Shown here: positions 27,256-37,520 of the stretch, piece by piece | Position numbering within the stretch: the stretch's first letter is position 1 | Layout of the letters: each line of letters opens with the position of its first letter | Assembly: GCA_016235125.1 (NCBI GenBank) | Contig: JACRLZ010000001.1 | Location: 112,645 to 176,644, forward strand | Direction: 5' to 3' | Length of the DNA: 64,000 nt | DNA from: Sphingobacteriales bacterium | GTDB taxonomy: Bacteria > Bacteroidota > Bacteroidia > Chitinophagales > Chitinophagaceae | Position numbers and translations under genes: made by a program | Notes under the pieces: generated by a model | What the model was told of the DNA's origin: nothing | The model's database searches: none | The model's input: the letters and a program-made list of their open reading frames with translations, nothing else

Positions 27256-29442
27256 ATGAAAAAAATATTTCTGTTTCTTTTAATAATCACTGAATCATTT
27301 GTTGCTGATGCACAGCAAAAATTACTGAACATGGAAGATGCCATGCTGAAAGCCAGAACAACACTGGCGCCTGAAAATCTTCAGCAGCTTCAATTCTATG
27401 GCTCCACTAATGATTATATATACATGAAAAAAACCGATGGAAAAGATGTCTGGATGAGAGGAAATAATAAAATGAACAGCGATACAGTTTTTCTTACTCT
27501 TGAAAAATTAAACAATCGTTTAAGGTCCGCAGGATTTGATTCAGTAAAAACTATTCCGGCTATAAAATTTTCAGCTGATGGCTGGGCAATGACAATCAAT
27601 GGAAATAAAATTTTGCTTGACCCCTTTACCAATAAATACAAAATGATTCTGTCAAAAGAACTGGGCTCAAAAGAAAATGCTGAAGCTGGAAATGCAGGCT
27701 TCATAGCCTTCCTCGACAATTTCAATCTGTATGTTTCGGATGGCAAAAATGCCAGGCAAGTAACCAACGATGGCAGCAAAGACATCGTATATGCTTCTTC
27801 TGTTCACCGTGATGAGTTTGGTATCAGCAAAGGAACTTTCTGGAGCAACAGTGGGACACAACTGGCTTTTTACCGCATGGATCAAAGCATGGTGACTGAT
27901 TACCCTATCATTGATTGGAGTGTTCGGCCTGCAAAAGCGGAGCTGATCAAATACCCTATGGCCGGAGATAAAAGTCATCATGTAACTGTCGGAATTTATA
28001 ATACAACCACACAATCTACTGTTTGGTTAAAAACCGGCGAACCTGCCGAACAATATCTTACAAACATTGCATGGAGCCCCGATGACAAATATGTTTACAT
28101 AGCTATGCTGAACCGGGAACAAAATCATATGTGGTTGAATAAATATGATGCTACCACTGGGAATTTCATAAAAACATTGTTTGAAGAAACAGATGATAAA
28201 TATGTAGAGCCGCTTGTTCCAATGCTATTTCTCAAAAACAATCCTTTACATTTCATCTGGCAAAGCAACCGTGACGGATGGAATCATTTATATTTATATG
28301 ATACAAGTGGCAAACTAATTAAACAACTCACCAAAGGAAACTGGGAGGTGATTGATGTAAAAGGCTTTGATGCAAAAGGCGAAAACCTGTTTTTTGTTTC
28401 TACTGCTTTATCACCTGTTAATAAAAATTTATCGGCTCTTAACTGGAAAACCGGGCAGATCAACATGCTTACTTCCCTGCCCGGGGTTCATAATACACAG
28501 GTTAGTTCTGATGGCAGCTCAGTGCTGGATGTTTTCAGCACAATAACAAATCCCAGAACTGTTCAACTGATATCTGCACCCGTTACTTCAAAATCTAAAA
28601 AAAATGCTGTACCTTCTGTAACCCATCCAAAAATTCTTTTGCAAGCCTCCAATCCATTAAAAGATTATGCAACCGGCGAGCTTTCTGTTTTTACGATAAA
28701 AAACGATTCTGGAGATAGTTTGTATTGCCGTTTGTACAAGCCTATTAATCTTTCTTCCGACAAAAAATATCCTGTAGTTGTGTACTGGTATGGCGGCCCG
28801 CATGCACAAATGATTCTGAACAGTTGGAACGGCGGCCCAGGTGATTATTGGTTCCGGTATATGGCACAGAGAGGTTATGTGGTGTTTACAGTTGATACCC
28901 GGGGAAGTGATAACCGGGGCAAGGCGTTTGAGCAGATGATTCATCGCTATCATGGAAAAGCACAGATGGAAGATCTGATGTCGGCAGTTAGTTATCTTGG
29001 TTCTCTTGGATTTGCTGATACCAGTAAAATGGGATTGTTTGGCTGGAGTTATGGAGGTTTCATGACAACAGATTTTATGCTTAACCATCCCGGAGTATTC
29101 AAAGCTGCTGTGGCCGGTGGCCCGGTTATGGATTGGAAGATGTATGAAATTATGTATGGCGAAAGATATATGGACAGCCCGCAGGAAAATCCCGAAGGAT
29201 ATGAAGCCACCAATCTTATTAAACAGGCAGGTAAGCTGAAAGGAAAACTTTTACTGATCCATGGTTTGCAGGACCCGGTAGTGGTGCAGCAACATTCTGT
29301 AAATTTTGTGAAGGCCTGTGTGGATGCAGGAGTGCAGGTGGACTATATGATCTACCCCGGCCATGAGCATAACGTACTGGGCAAAGACAGGACAAACCTG
29401 TATCAGAAAGTAACGGATTATTTCATGCAGTATTTAAAATAG
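27256..29442 (+). CDS. Dipeptidyl-peptidase IV-like serine peptidase (S9)
   Basis: An exported 728-residue prolyl oligopeptidase-family enzyme, expected to release X-Pro or similar dipeptides in the periplasm or outside. The signal peptide (MKKIFLFLLIITESFVADAQ) is followed by an eight-bladed-propeller-type DPPIV N-terminal region (to about residue 470) and an alpha/beta hydrolase domain. Catalytic triad: Ser in LFGWSYGGFM (about residue 598), Asp in IHGLQDPVV and His in YPGHEHNV. ATG 27256 is used because an upstream in-frame ATG lies in the terminator. It is followed at 10 bases by a metzincin-like gene, probably in the same operon. Confidence 0.94.
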   Translation: MKKIFLFLLIITESFVADAQQKLLNMEDAMLKARTTLAPENLQQLQFYGSTNDYIYMKKTDGKDVWMRGNNKMNSDTVFLTLEKLNNRLRSAGFDSVKTIPAIKFSADGWAMTINGNKILLDPFTNKYKMILSKELGSKENAEAGNAGFIAFLDNFNLYVSDGKNARQVTNDGSKDIVYASSVHRDEFGISKGTFWSNSGTQLAFYRMDQSMVTDYPIIDWSVRPAKAELIKYPMAGDKSHHVTVGIYNTTTQSTVWLKTGEPAEQYLTNIAWSPDDKYVYIAMLNREQNHMWLNKYDATTGNFIKTLFEETDDKYVEPLVPMLFLKNNPLHFIWQSNRDGWNHLYLYDTSGKLIKQLTKGNWEVIDVKGFDAKGENLFFVSTALSPVNKNLSALNWKTGQINMLTSLPGVHNTQVSSDGSSVLDVFSTITNPRTVQLISAPVTSKSKKNAVPSVTHPKILLQASNPLKDYATGELSVFTIKNDSGDSLYCRLYKPINLSSDKKYPVVVYWYGGPHAQMILNSWNGGPGDYWFRYMAQRGYVVFTVDTRGSDNRGKAFEQMIHRYHGKAQMEDLMSAVSYLGSLGFADTSKMGLFGWSYGGFMTTDFMLNHPGVFKAAVAGGPVMDWKMYEIMYGERYMDSPQENPEGYEATNLIKQAGKLKGKLLLIHGLQDPVVVQQHSVNFVKACVDAGVQVDYMIYPGHEHNVLGKDRTNLYQKVTDYFMQYLK

Positions 29443-29452
29443 AACCTGCAGC

Positions 29453-30112
29453 ATGGGATCGGTGGAAATAGAAGAACAGCAACTCATCATTTATTCTCAT
29501 ATCATCACTTATGGCAATGCCGCTACTGCCGAACTTACAGAAATGATGCGGGATGAAATAGAAACGATGTGGAATGAGCCGCAGGGAAGTTTGAGGTTGG
29601 AAAGTTTAATGTTCAAAGTTGTTTTCAAAATAACCGGAGAATACAAAGCAGAGATAGCTGATTTAGATATTTACCAGAATCTTGATCCCCGCAATAATTA
29701 TTTCAGAATTGAAGAGTATGCATCAGGTAACATCTCATTTGTAGATGGAATTGGCTGCAACAGCGGTTATTTCAAACTGGAAAATCTTTATAAAGGCTCA
29801 ACGACTGTTGCTCATGAATATGGACATACAATTGGTTTAGATCATCCCCATGACCTTGATCTGAGAGGAAAGGGTGTACCCGGCATCATGTACCCCAGAG
29901 GAACACTGGTTGACCCGCAATATCAATATGATCCTGGTATACCTGCAGGAGAAAAGGGCGGCACCTTGCATCCTATGAACCGCAAAGTTTTGCAACATGA
30001 TATTGACAAACTGAAACTTTATCGTCTGCAATTTGAAAACAGCAAAGCTATACTAGGTGAGTTCACTAATTACTGGCATCCTGATCATGCCGTGTCTAAT
30101 CAGCCGGAATAA
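29453..30112 (+). CDS. Metzincin-like zinc protease, no signal peptide
   Basis: A 219-residue protein with the extended zinc motif HEYGHTIGLDH (about residues 120-130), the HExxHxxGxxH form that defines metzincins, followed by GIMYPRG, which can be the Met-turn. The N-terminal part is a mixed alpha/beta half-domain (VVFKITGEYKAEIADLDIY). Unlike most bacterial metzincins it lacks any signal peptide or propeptide, so it may act in the cytoplasm or leave the cell by a route I cannot see. It starts 10 bases after the DPP IV stop. Substrate unknown. Confidence 0.85.
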   Translation: MGSVEIEEQQLIIYSHIITYGNAATAELTEMMRDEIETMWNEPQGSLRLESLMFKVVFKITGEYKAEIADLDIYQNLDPRNNYFRIEEYASGNISFVDGIGCNSGYFKLENLYKGSTTVAHEYGHTIGLDHPHDLDLRGKGVPGIMYPRGTLVDPQYQYDPGIPAGEKGGTLHPMNRKVLQHDIDKLKLYRLQFENSKAILGEFTNYWHPDHAVSNQPE

Positions 30113-30234
30113 GTTTACCGGATGTCATTCGTTAATACCGTTTTTCCCTGAACTGTTGCGAAAAAAATATCTTTTTAATGATAATCCCTTCTGTAGTAAA
30201 TTGAAGCCGATTTTTTTAAATAAAAAATAATTCT

Positions 30235-31692
30235 ATGATCAAAGGATGGTTTTGTTCCCTCGCTTTTTTAGCCTGTATGTTAGGGCAGGCGCAAAAGGTA
30301 ACAAACACAAATACTGAAACTAAAGACTCTGAAAAGAAAATCTCCGGAATAGCCGACCCATCTATTGCGGATTACAACCCAGGGCCTGGTGCACCAAGAC
30401 TTCCCAAAGATTATTATTGGATGAAAATGGAAAATGGGCTGGAAGTAGTAGTGATAGAAAATCACAAAGTACCGCTTGCCACTATCGAAATAGCTGTGAA
30501 AAACGGCGCTTATACCGAAGGTCCTGAATACAGTGGCTTGTCGCATTTATTTGAACACATGTTCTTCAAGGCCAATAAAGATTATCCTGACCAGGAAAAA
30601 TTTATTAAACGTACTGAAGAACTCGGCATGGTATGGAATGGCACCACCGATGTGGAAAGGGTAAATTACTTTTTTACGTTTGACAAAGACAGCCTGATGG
30701 CCGGGCTTCAATTCATGAATGCCGCAATTCGTTTTCCTATTTACCGGGCCGAAGACATGCAGAAAGAAAGACCGGTAGTGGACGGCGAATTTCAGAGAGG
30801 TGAAAGTGATCCGGGTTTTCAATTATGGATTGAAGTGCAGAAAAGATGCTGGGGTGATCTGTTTACCCGTAAGAACCCAATTGGAGAACATGATGTCATT
30901 AATACTGCTACTCCTGAGAAAATGATGATCATTAAGGACAAATATTATTATCCGAATAATTCCATACTGGTTATTTGTGGCGATGTGCAGCATGATGAAT
31001 CTTTTGAACTGGCACAGAAAATCTTCCGGGACTGGAAGGCCAGTGATTTCAATCCACATGACAAGTATCCGATACCCGAATTCCCGGCTCTTGAAAAAAG
31101 AAATTACTTTATTAAAGAATCATCCATAGCACAAACTCCCTATATAATGCTGCAATGGCATGGTCCCGATTTCAGGAAAGATTCAGCGGCCACAGTAATT
31201 GCAGATGTGTTTTCAGCAATACTTCGCCTAAATTCATCCAAATGGCAGCAGGCCCTGATTGACAAAGGACTTGCCACCTATGCCGACCTTAGTTATTCCA
31301 CCAATAAATATGTTGGACCGGTTCAGATCTTTGCCGTTCCCAATCCTGGGAAGATGAAAGAGTTTTACCAGGAATTGATGAACCAGATAAGCCATATGGG
31401 AGATGATGATTACATCACAGAGGAGCAAATTGGAACAGCCAAAGAAGTTTTAAGAAGAAACGAGATCCGGAGCAAGGAAAAACCTTCTTCCCTGCCATCC
31501 CAGCTTACTTATCAATGGTGCAGTACATCGCTTGATTATTTTACTGATTATGATCTTGCTTGCCAGACCGTCTGTAAAGATGATCTGGTGAGGTATGCAA
31601 GACTTTATCTTGTAAACAAACCATTTGTTGCCGGAATGATTATCAATCCTGAAATGAGTAAGCAGCTGAAGCCAGCTGAATATTTTAAATAA
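30235..31692 (+). CDS. M16 zinc peptidase, active subunit
   Basis: A 485-residue exported pitrilysin-family (insulinase-like) peptidase. It has a signal peptide (ends near GQAQK), then the inverted zinc motif HLFEHMFF (HxxEH) and, about 80 residues later, the third ligand Glu in VVDGEFQRGESDPG. The C-terminal half is the non-catalytic M16C-type domain. The next gene, 15 bases downstream, codes for a similar protein without the zinc motif, as in two-subunit M16B proteases. Confidence 0.93.
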   Translation: MIKGWFCSLAFLACMLGQAQKVTNTNTETKDSEKKISGIADPSIADYNPGPGAPRLPKDYYWMKMENGLEVVVIENHKVPLATIEIAVKNGAYTEGPEYSGLSHLFEHMFFKANKDYPDQEKFIKRTEELGMVWNGTTDVERVNYFFTFDKDSLMAGLQFMNAAIRFPIYRAEDMQKERPVVDGEFQRGESDPGFQLWIEVQKRCWGDLFTRKNPIGEHDVINTATPEKMMIIKDKYYYPNNSILVICGDVQHDESFELAQKIFRDWKASDFNPHDKYPIPEFPALEKRNYFIKESSIAQTPYIMLQWHGPDFRKDSAATVIADVFSAILRLNSSKWQQALIDKGLATYADLSYSTNKYVGPVQIFAVPNPGKMKEFYQELMNQISHMGDDDYITEEQIGTAKEVLRRNEIRSKEKPSSLPSQLTYQWCSTSLDYFTDYDLACQTVCKDDLVRYARLYLVNKPFVAGMIINPEMSKQLKPAEYFK

Positions 31693-31707
31693 GACAAATA
31701 ATTACAA

Positions 31708-33072
31708 ATGAAAAAATTAATCTTTTCAATATTCTCTGCTGTTATTATCATGTACCCTGTCCTTTCAGATGCACAAAAAGAGGAATCAAAAGCATCGCAG
31801 AAAACGAATGCCTATGAAATGAATATTAACGGGGTAAAAGTGGTGGTACAAGGAGGGGGCAATGATATACTGGTGGTGCAAACTATCATTAAAGGCGGAG
31901 TGGAAAATTATGCTGTTGCAAAAGCAGGTATCGAAAACCTTGCCCTCACCGCATTAACAGAATGTGGTACTGCCAAAGACGATAAGAACAGTTTTAAAAA
32001 TAAATTAGACAAGGTAAGCGCCGAAATGGATGGAAGCAGTGGTATGGATTATGCCACATTCACAATGAACTGTATCAAAAATGATTTTGCCACTGTATGG
32101 CCTTTGTATGTGGATGCGCTTACCGCTCCAAGGTTTGATCAGAAGGAATTCAACCGCATCAGGCAGGATGCCATTAATGAAATAAAGGCCAATGAATCAA
32201 ATCCCGATTTTGCCATTGATAAAATGGCAAAGCAAAATGCATTTGCCGGAAAAAGTTATGCTAAAGATCCAAATGGAACCGTGGAAACAGTGGGCAAACT
32301 GACAGCCCCGGAAACCAAAAGCTACTGGCAATCCATCTGCACAAGATCAAGAATGCTGATAGTGATAGTGGGTGATCTTGACAGCAATACAATTAAACAA
32401 AACGTAAGTCAATTACTTTCAAAAGTGCCGCAGGGCTTACCATTTAAACAATCAAAGTCTACATACAGTCCTGCTGCCAATACATTCAAACCACAGCCAA
32501 GGGATAATGCCACGAATTATGTACAGGGCATTTCTGCCGGGCCTCAACCAGGTACCCCTGATTTCAATGCATTTCTATTGGCCATGCGGGTTTTCAGCAG
32601 CCGGCATTTTGTTGAGATAAGAAGTAAAAACGGTTTGTCATATGCCCCGGGTGCATGGTTATCTCAGGGAAATACAACTTACTCCAACATTTATGTTACC
32701 ACCACCGACCCGGATAAATATATTGCCGTAGCCCGCCAACTGATCGATAAAATAAAAAAGGAAGGCTTTACAGAAGAGGAATTAAAGAACATTAAAACGC
32801 AATATCTCACCAATGTATACTACCGGCAGGAAACCAATGATGCACAGGCTGGTTCGCTGGCATTTAATGAAGTGGTGCATGGCGACTGGAGAAGGGCCAA
32901 TACCATACAGGATGATGTAAAGAAAGTAACGCTGGATGATATGAACAATGCATTCAGAAAATACATCAGCAATATTACATGGAGTTACCAGGGTGATCCT
33001 AAAAAAGTAACTGCCGCTATGTACACACAAAAAGAAACTCCGGCAATCCCTGCTGAAAAGAAAGCCTTTTAA
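31708..33072 (+). CDS. M16 peptidase-like protein, inactive subunit
   Basis: A 454-residue exported M16-family protein (signal peptide to about residue 23, MKKLIFSIFSAVIIMYPVLSDA cut site). At the place of HxxEH it reads GIENLALTALTECGT, so zinc cannot bind there. It keeps the second-domain features such as FVEIRSKNGLSYAPGAW. In M16B proteases such a subunit forms a clam-shell heterodimer with the active one and helps grip substrate. Its stop codon overlaps by 4 bases with the stop end of the convergent gene on the minus strand. Confidence 0.92.
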   Translation: MKKLIFSIFSAVIIMYPVLSDAQKEESKASQKTNAYEMNINGVKVVVQGGGNDILVVQTIIKGGVENYAVAKAGIENLALTALTECGTAKDDKNSFKNKLDKVSAEMDGSSGMDYATFTMNCIKNDFATVWPLYVDALTAPRFDQKEFNRIRQDAINEIKANESNPDFAIDKMAKQNAFAGKSYAKDPNGTVETVGKLTAPETKSYWQSICTRSRMLIVIVGDLDSNTIKQNVSQLLSKVPQGLPFKQSKSTYSPAANTFKPQPRDNATNYVQGISAGPQPGTPDFNAFLLAMRVFSSRHFVEIRSKNGLSYAPGAWLSQGNTTYSNIYVTTTDPDKYIAVARQLIDKIKKEGFTEEELKNIKTQYLTNVYYRQETNDAQAGSLAFNEVVHGDWRRANTIQDDVKKVTLDDMNNAFRKYISNITWSYQGDPKKVTAAMYTQKETPAIPAEKKAF

Positions 33073-33644
33073 TCTGGTTTTTTCGCCGGATTCTTTTGCT
33101 TTCGGTAAGCCCGGATGTATCCGGCAATTTCTTTGGTAGTACGAAGTTTACGTTCAAGAATATCAGGTCTGAATATTTCAACCCTGTTATTTCTTATCCT
33201 GCAACATTGCGGATCAGTGAATGCGTATGTATAATAAGTGTTGAGCAGGATTTTGTCCATATCCATCAGGCTGTCATAAAGAATAAAAGTACCGACTGTA
33301 ATATTCCTGTGAGCCGAATCCGTTTCGTAAAGATTAATTAACTGCCAGAATGCTTTTTTCAATTCCATACGTTGCAGCAGTAACACAACCAGGGGCCAGT
33401 CATATTTTTCAGGATAAACTGATTTCCGGTATACCGAATCTTTCATGAGCTTTATCACTTCCTCCCTTACAAAAAAAGAGTCTTTTGTTTTCTGTACTCC
33501 CATTTCGTTCAGGTCTTTCATCCATTGTTGCCAGTATTCAACACTTTCACGGGTTGTATCTACCCTCATAAGCGGCTGTGACTGGCAGAAACCCACCAGC
33601 CACAGCAAAATAAATACTACAAAAACAGATACGCTTTTAATCAT
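33069..33644 (-). CDS. Exported protein of unknown function
   Basis: A 191-residue protein with a signal peptide (ending near GFCQSQP) and a mostly helical body. Its ATG overlaps the stop codon of the upstream fibre-like gene (ATGA), so translation is probably coupled and the product may assist that protein. At its other end it overlaps the convergent M16 gene by 4 bases. No domain recognised. Confidence 0.75.
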   Translation of the reverse strand: MIKSVSVFVVFILLWLVGFCQSQPLMRVDTTRESVEYWQQWMKDLNEMGVQKTKDSFFVREEVIKLMKDSVYRKSVYPEKYDWPLVVLLLQRMELKKAFWQLINLYETDSAHRNITVGTFILYDSLMDMDKILLNTYYTYAFTDPQCCRIRNNRVEIFRPDILERKLRTTKEIAGYIRAYRKQKNPAKKPD

Positions 33645-36607
33645 TTAAATGCTTTTTTCGGTTGCTCCTTTACTCCATTACCTCCACTCAGAATGGTTTC
33701 AATTGCTTTCAATCTTTCATCGGTTTGCTCTGATTTTTTCTGCAAATTAGCTATGATATTTAAAAAATCATTATTGTGCACTCCTACAACGGTATTCACC
33801 ATTTTGGGGCCTTCTTTCAAGTTAGTATCCCATGAACGACCAACTGATAGTTTGAAATCATCCACCGTCATATCTTTTGGATGAACTGCAACACCATAAC
33901 CGGGCACCTCACTTTTTGCAACAATATAATCACCTGACTGCACAGCGCCAATTACTTTAACCGGTATCTGCCCCATAAAGGCAATATTGTTTCCTGTATT
34001 TGTTTTTGAAGCATCGGGAATATTTCCCAGTACAATGGGATTTTTTGAAACAGCCATGACCTGTTCTGCTCCTGATAAATCTTTTGAGATTTTTCCCCCC
34101 TTCACTCCTACGATATCGCCAAAACTGATTGTCTCTTTTACATCGCTTCTTTCCAGCCATTCTGCATAATCACCGTTTCCGGAAGAATATTCAACGCCGA
34201 TATTATTATAGTCAACCGCCATTTCAGAAACACCGGCTATCAGACTTACAAAATCATCTGCCAGATCCACACCTATTAATTCACCGGCTATCTCAAGCAA
34301 TTTCTGCCCATCAAAATAATCATAGGAAAAATTCTGAATGGATTGTGCCCTGATGGCGCCCAGTTTACGGTTGTCTTTGTCTAAAAAGGAAATGTATTCA
34401 TTCTCCTTACTGAGTGTATTGGTCACATCATTAAAAACAAAGTTGGGAAATGAAAATGACTGCAAACTGCCGCAGGGTATTTGCGGGATGGCAGGCATTA
34501 CAGTTACCTGCGGGATCACCGGTAAGGATGGTATTGTAACTCCGGGAACCGTAAAGCCACCTATATTAATATCAGGTAATGGAGAGGGCAAACCTAAATG
34601 ATATCCTCCCCATGTAAAAAGATCTCCGCTTGACCATCCGGGTGTGCTATAGGGCCCGATTCTTAATGGAAGACCTAATGCACTATTGATATTTGCAGTA
34701 ATATAATTAGTGAGCTGGCAAACTGTACCTACCACAGCCTGATTGGGGATCAGGTTTATCAGGTCATTCCAGCTAAAACTGTCATTGCCATATATCCAAT
34801 CTCTTATCTGATCCATTTGAGTTGTAAGCTGACCTGTCATGGGATTAGCAACATTGGCATAGCTGCTGCCATTCCACCTTGGATGTGTGCGGCCCAGTTT
34901 GATTATAATACCATCACTTTTCAGATTACCATTGGTATTTTCAAAAATAGCCACTGCTGTATCCTGTGCCGATGCATTTACTTTCAGGGTTTTATTGATG
35001 TTAACATCATAATATGTATCTATGGCGCCTCCGATACTGATTTTGGCGCCATTATCAAAAATCTGGGAGTTGCCGATAAATGTTCCATTGGGTGTCCACT
35101 TAGGCACAAAATTCAATGTACCCGAACCGCTTACCAACCCAACTGAAGCAGCATTCTGCCAGGTAGCATTACCGCTTCCATCTACTGTTGCCAAAACTTT
35201 TCCCGGGCCCTCACTTACACCAGTAAATTGTATGGCACCAACGGTACGCAAAGCTTTTGCCGTTGCATTAGTACTTTGAATGAATGCTGCATACCCAGTA
35301 CCATTGGTAGCAACTTCAAGTGCATTGGCGCTGCTGCTACTATTACTGATATCGAAAAATGCGGAACGACCAAGTCCGTTTGTTGTGGATCTTAATACAG
35401 CAGGGGCATTATTATTTGCGTTATTAATTATAAAAATACCTGCGCCATTCGTACCCGTATGGGTTGCCCCTAATGCCCAGCCTGAGCCGTTGGTGACAGA
35501 GGTCAAAGCGTCAGAAGTATTGGCAGCATTCGTGTTTTGAAAAAAGCCTACACGACCTACTCCGTTTGATATTGCTTCCAGAACATTACTGTTGTTACCG
35601 GCATTGATATTTTGAAAACTGCCTGTTTTTCCTAATCCATTTCCGGTAGCTGTAAACACAGAAGCAAGATTAGCCGTATTATTTATATTAATAATACCTC
35701 CATTTCCCAACCCAGTCATACTAACATTAATACCATCACCGGGTCCAACACTCTGCACACTAAGCACAGGAGAAAAATTGATTGGGCTGATATTTCGAAA
35801 CAAACCGGCATTCCCTTGCCCATTGTTATCTTTAAACCCCATCACCGATGCCCCAAAAGCAGCCGACTGACCATACACCCCAATACCGGTATTGCTGTTT
35901 CCATATACACCTATTCCACCGGGAGTAGTACCATATACTCCCCAGCCTGTACCATTCTGGGTTCCATACACACCAATACCATTGTTTCCCGTCCCGTTAT
36001 TCTGACCCATTACAGCGGCGGAAAAAACACCGGGAGAAGGTGAAGCAATAATACCCCGCATTGCTGCTGCATTATTAGCCGTAGAGTTACTTATACCTTC
36101 AAAGGCAAGGCTGCTTCCGGTATTACCTGTATTGATCAGTTTGAATAAAGGGTTTTCTTCATTCTGTGATTTATTAAATGGAAGAACAATATCGCCTGTC
36201 TGGTTTGAATACAAAGAATAAGGTACTGAGGTAAGCCGGGTAGTTCCAACGTCTTTAAATGATGTGCCGCCATCCGGATCAATTTCAATCTGCATAAACT
36301 TGGCGCCAAGTTTCCAGTTGACCCCCACAATTGTACCTGAAACATTGGTTGCCCCGGCTCCGCCTACCTGTACATTAAATAAACCAAATGCATTGGTGGT
36401 TACAATCCTGGTTTCACTGTATACAGGGATACCGGTGCCGCCTCCACCATCATGAATCGTTAAACGAAGCCCGATTGTTTTATTCACCAGTGCATTGCCC
36501 ACAGAGTTGCGGGCAACCCCCTGGTAATTAAAAAAAGCAGGAGCCTGTGCACCTGCTATCGTATACAAAAATGTAAAAACCGATAATGTAAACAGAAACT
36601 TTCTCAT
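33641..36607 (-). CDS. Large fibre-like surface protein
   Basis: A 988-residue exported protein (signal peptide to about residue 20). After a beta domain beginning FFNYQGVARN, seen at the N-terminus of many Bacteroidetes surface fibres, residues about 170-480 form a Gly/Asn/Thr-rich array of short units of the type NGIGVYGTQNGTGWGVYG and GLGKTGSFQNINAGNNSN, each ending in a turn, like a trimeric beta-prism. Near the C-terminus, GDYAEWLERSD followed by GDIVGVKGGKISKD and IPVKVIGAVQSGDYIVA resembles the peptidase G2/IMC autoprocessing region of phage tailspikes. The protein ends in a short coiled coil (LQKKSEQTDERLKAIETIL). A trimeric, possibly self-cleaving fibre is inference. No type IX sorting domain is visible in it. 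Confidence 0.8.
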   Translation of the reverse strand: MRKFLFTLSVFTFLYTIAGAQAPAFFNYQGVARNSVGNALVNKTIGLRLTIHDGGGGTGIPVYSETRIVTTNAFGLFNVQVGGAGATNVSGTIVGVNWKLGAKFMQIEIDPDGGTSFKDVGTTRLTSVPYSLYSNQTGDIVLPFNKSQNEENPLFKLINTGNTGSSLAFEGISNSTANNAAAMRGIIASPSPGVFSAAVMGQNNGTGNNGIGVYGTQNGTGWGVYGTTPGGIGVYGNSNTGIGVYGQSAAFGASVMGFKDNNGQGNAGLFRNISPINFSPVLSVQSVGPGDGINVSMTGLGNGGIININNTANLASVFTATGNGLGKTGSFQNINAGNNSNVLEAISNGVGRVGFFQNTNAANTSDALTSVTNGSGWALGATHTGTNGAGIFIINNANNNAPAVLRSTTNGLGRSAFFDISNSSSSANALEVATNGTGYAAFIQSTNATAKALRTVGAIQFTGVSEGPGKVLATVDGSGNATWQNAASVGLVSGSGTLNFVPKWTPNGTFIGNSQIFDNGAKISIGGAIDTYYDVNINKTLKVNASAQDTAVAIFENTNGNLKSDGIIIKLGRTHPRWNGSSYANVANPMTGQLTTQMDQIRDWIYGNDSFSWNDLINLIPNQAVVGTVCQLTNYITANINSALGLPLRIGPYSTPGWSSGDLFTWGGYHLGLPSPLPDINIGGFTVPGVTIPSLPVIPQVTVMPAIPQIPCGSLQSFSFPNFVFNDVTNTLSKENEYISFLDKDNRKLGAIRAQSIQNFSYDYFDGQKLLEIAGELIGVDLADDFVSLIAGVSEMAVDYNNIGVEYSSGNGDYAEWLERSDVKETISFGDIVGVKGGKISKDLSGAEQVMAVSKNPIVLGNIPDASKTNTGNNIAFMGQIPVKVIGAVQSGDYIVAKSEVPGYGVAVHPKDMTVDDFKLSVGRSWDTNLKEGPKMVNTVVGVHNNDFLNIIANLQKKSEQTDERLKAIETILSGGNGVKEQPKKAFK

Positions 36608-36666
36608 GATTGTTGTTTTTATTCTTTGGTCAGAGTTAAAAGCAATTAAATTTTTGAACGATTTAT

Positions 36667-37224
36667 TTACCTGGATTTCACGACCCGTAAACCACTTCGC
36701 CGCACTACTATTCCTACGTTAATGGTTGAAACATTTTCAGGCCTGAGTGTGGCCACGATAAAATAAACTCCTGAGGGCAGTTGGCTGATGTCATAATGTT
36801 CGATACGGCAACAGCCATTGTAATAAAAACTTCTCCTTTGCAACGGTTGCCCCATAGCATTGGTAAGTTCCAGGTCAAGTATTCCGGTTTCCCGGACGAA
36901 AAAATTTATTTCAAACCTGCCAAGGGTAGGATTAGGGAAAAGTTTAAAATCATCGCTTTGAAAATCCGCCAGCAAGGGTGAGTTGCCGGGTTTGTCTGTA
37001 CAAGGTTGAAGCACTCCCTGGTAAACCACGATGGAACTGTCGGCTGTGGCCACCGTATTAATAAGGGTCAATTCACCAATACTCCACTCAAAATACCTTA
37101 CATACGAAGCCGGATTATCATAAAACCCACCGCCGGCATTGGCAGTTGCAGGTATTACGCTTTGCGTCCTTCCCTTTACTACAATCAGGAATAAAGAAGC
37201 GGCAATGAACAGAAGTTTCAGCAT
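36667..37224 (-). CDS. Type IX secretion substrate with C-terminal sorting domain
   Basis: A 185-residue protein with a signal peptide and a C-terminal type IX secretion (por/gliding) sorting domain starting at FKLFPNPTLGRFEINF (about residue 94) and continuing through LELTNAMGQPLQRR and SGVYFIVATL. The N-terminal cargo is only about 80 residues (FEWSIGELTLINT..GVLQPC), a pattern found in short Bacteroidetes proteins encoded beside large fibres. It lies 59 bases upstream of the fibre gene on the same strand. It is probably exported across the outer membrane and attached to the surface. Confidence 0.88.
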   Translation of the reverse strand: MLKLLFIAASLFLIVVKGRTQSVIPATANAGGGFYDNPASYVRYFEWSIGELTLINTVATADSSIVVYQGVLQPCTDKPGNSPLLADFQSDDFKLFPNPTLGRFEINFFVRETGILDLELTNAMGQPLQRRSFYYNGCCRIEHYDISQLPSGVYFIVATLRPENVSTINVGIVVRRSGLRVVKSR

Positions 37225-37234
37225 GTAGTTTCAG

Positions 37235-37378
37235 TTAGTTTTTTATAAACCCAGGAGTATCTTTTTTCCTCTTATCTATTTCTTTTATCCGTACTCCATA
37301 CCACACCCAGATAATGGACAGCAGCAGGAGAAACAGAACGATAATTATCAGCTCAACTCTTTTTTTGGTAATGGCCAT
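37235..37378 (-). CDS. Small single-pass membrane protein
   Basis: A 47-residue frame (MAITKKRVELIIIVLF start) with one strong transmembrane helix and a basic C-terminal tail. It lies 10 bases upstream of the type IX substrate gene on the same strand. An in-frame ATG at 37420 would add 14 residues. Coding status rests on the membrane-helix pattern and tight spacing only. Confidence 0.4.
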   Translation of the reverse strand: MAITKKRVELIIIVLFLLLLSIIWVWYGVRIKEIDKRKKDTPGFIKN

Positions 37379-37520
37379 CATTAATATTAGTAAGGCTGTA
37401 CAAATATGCACCCGCCCCAACCGCTTTTACAAATAACCGGCATTACAAAACCGTTTCAGCTGCGTTTTATTTTCGTTTCAGCCATGAAACTGTTTAAAAT
37501 AAGTCATTCGGGGGGAGATG

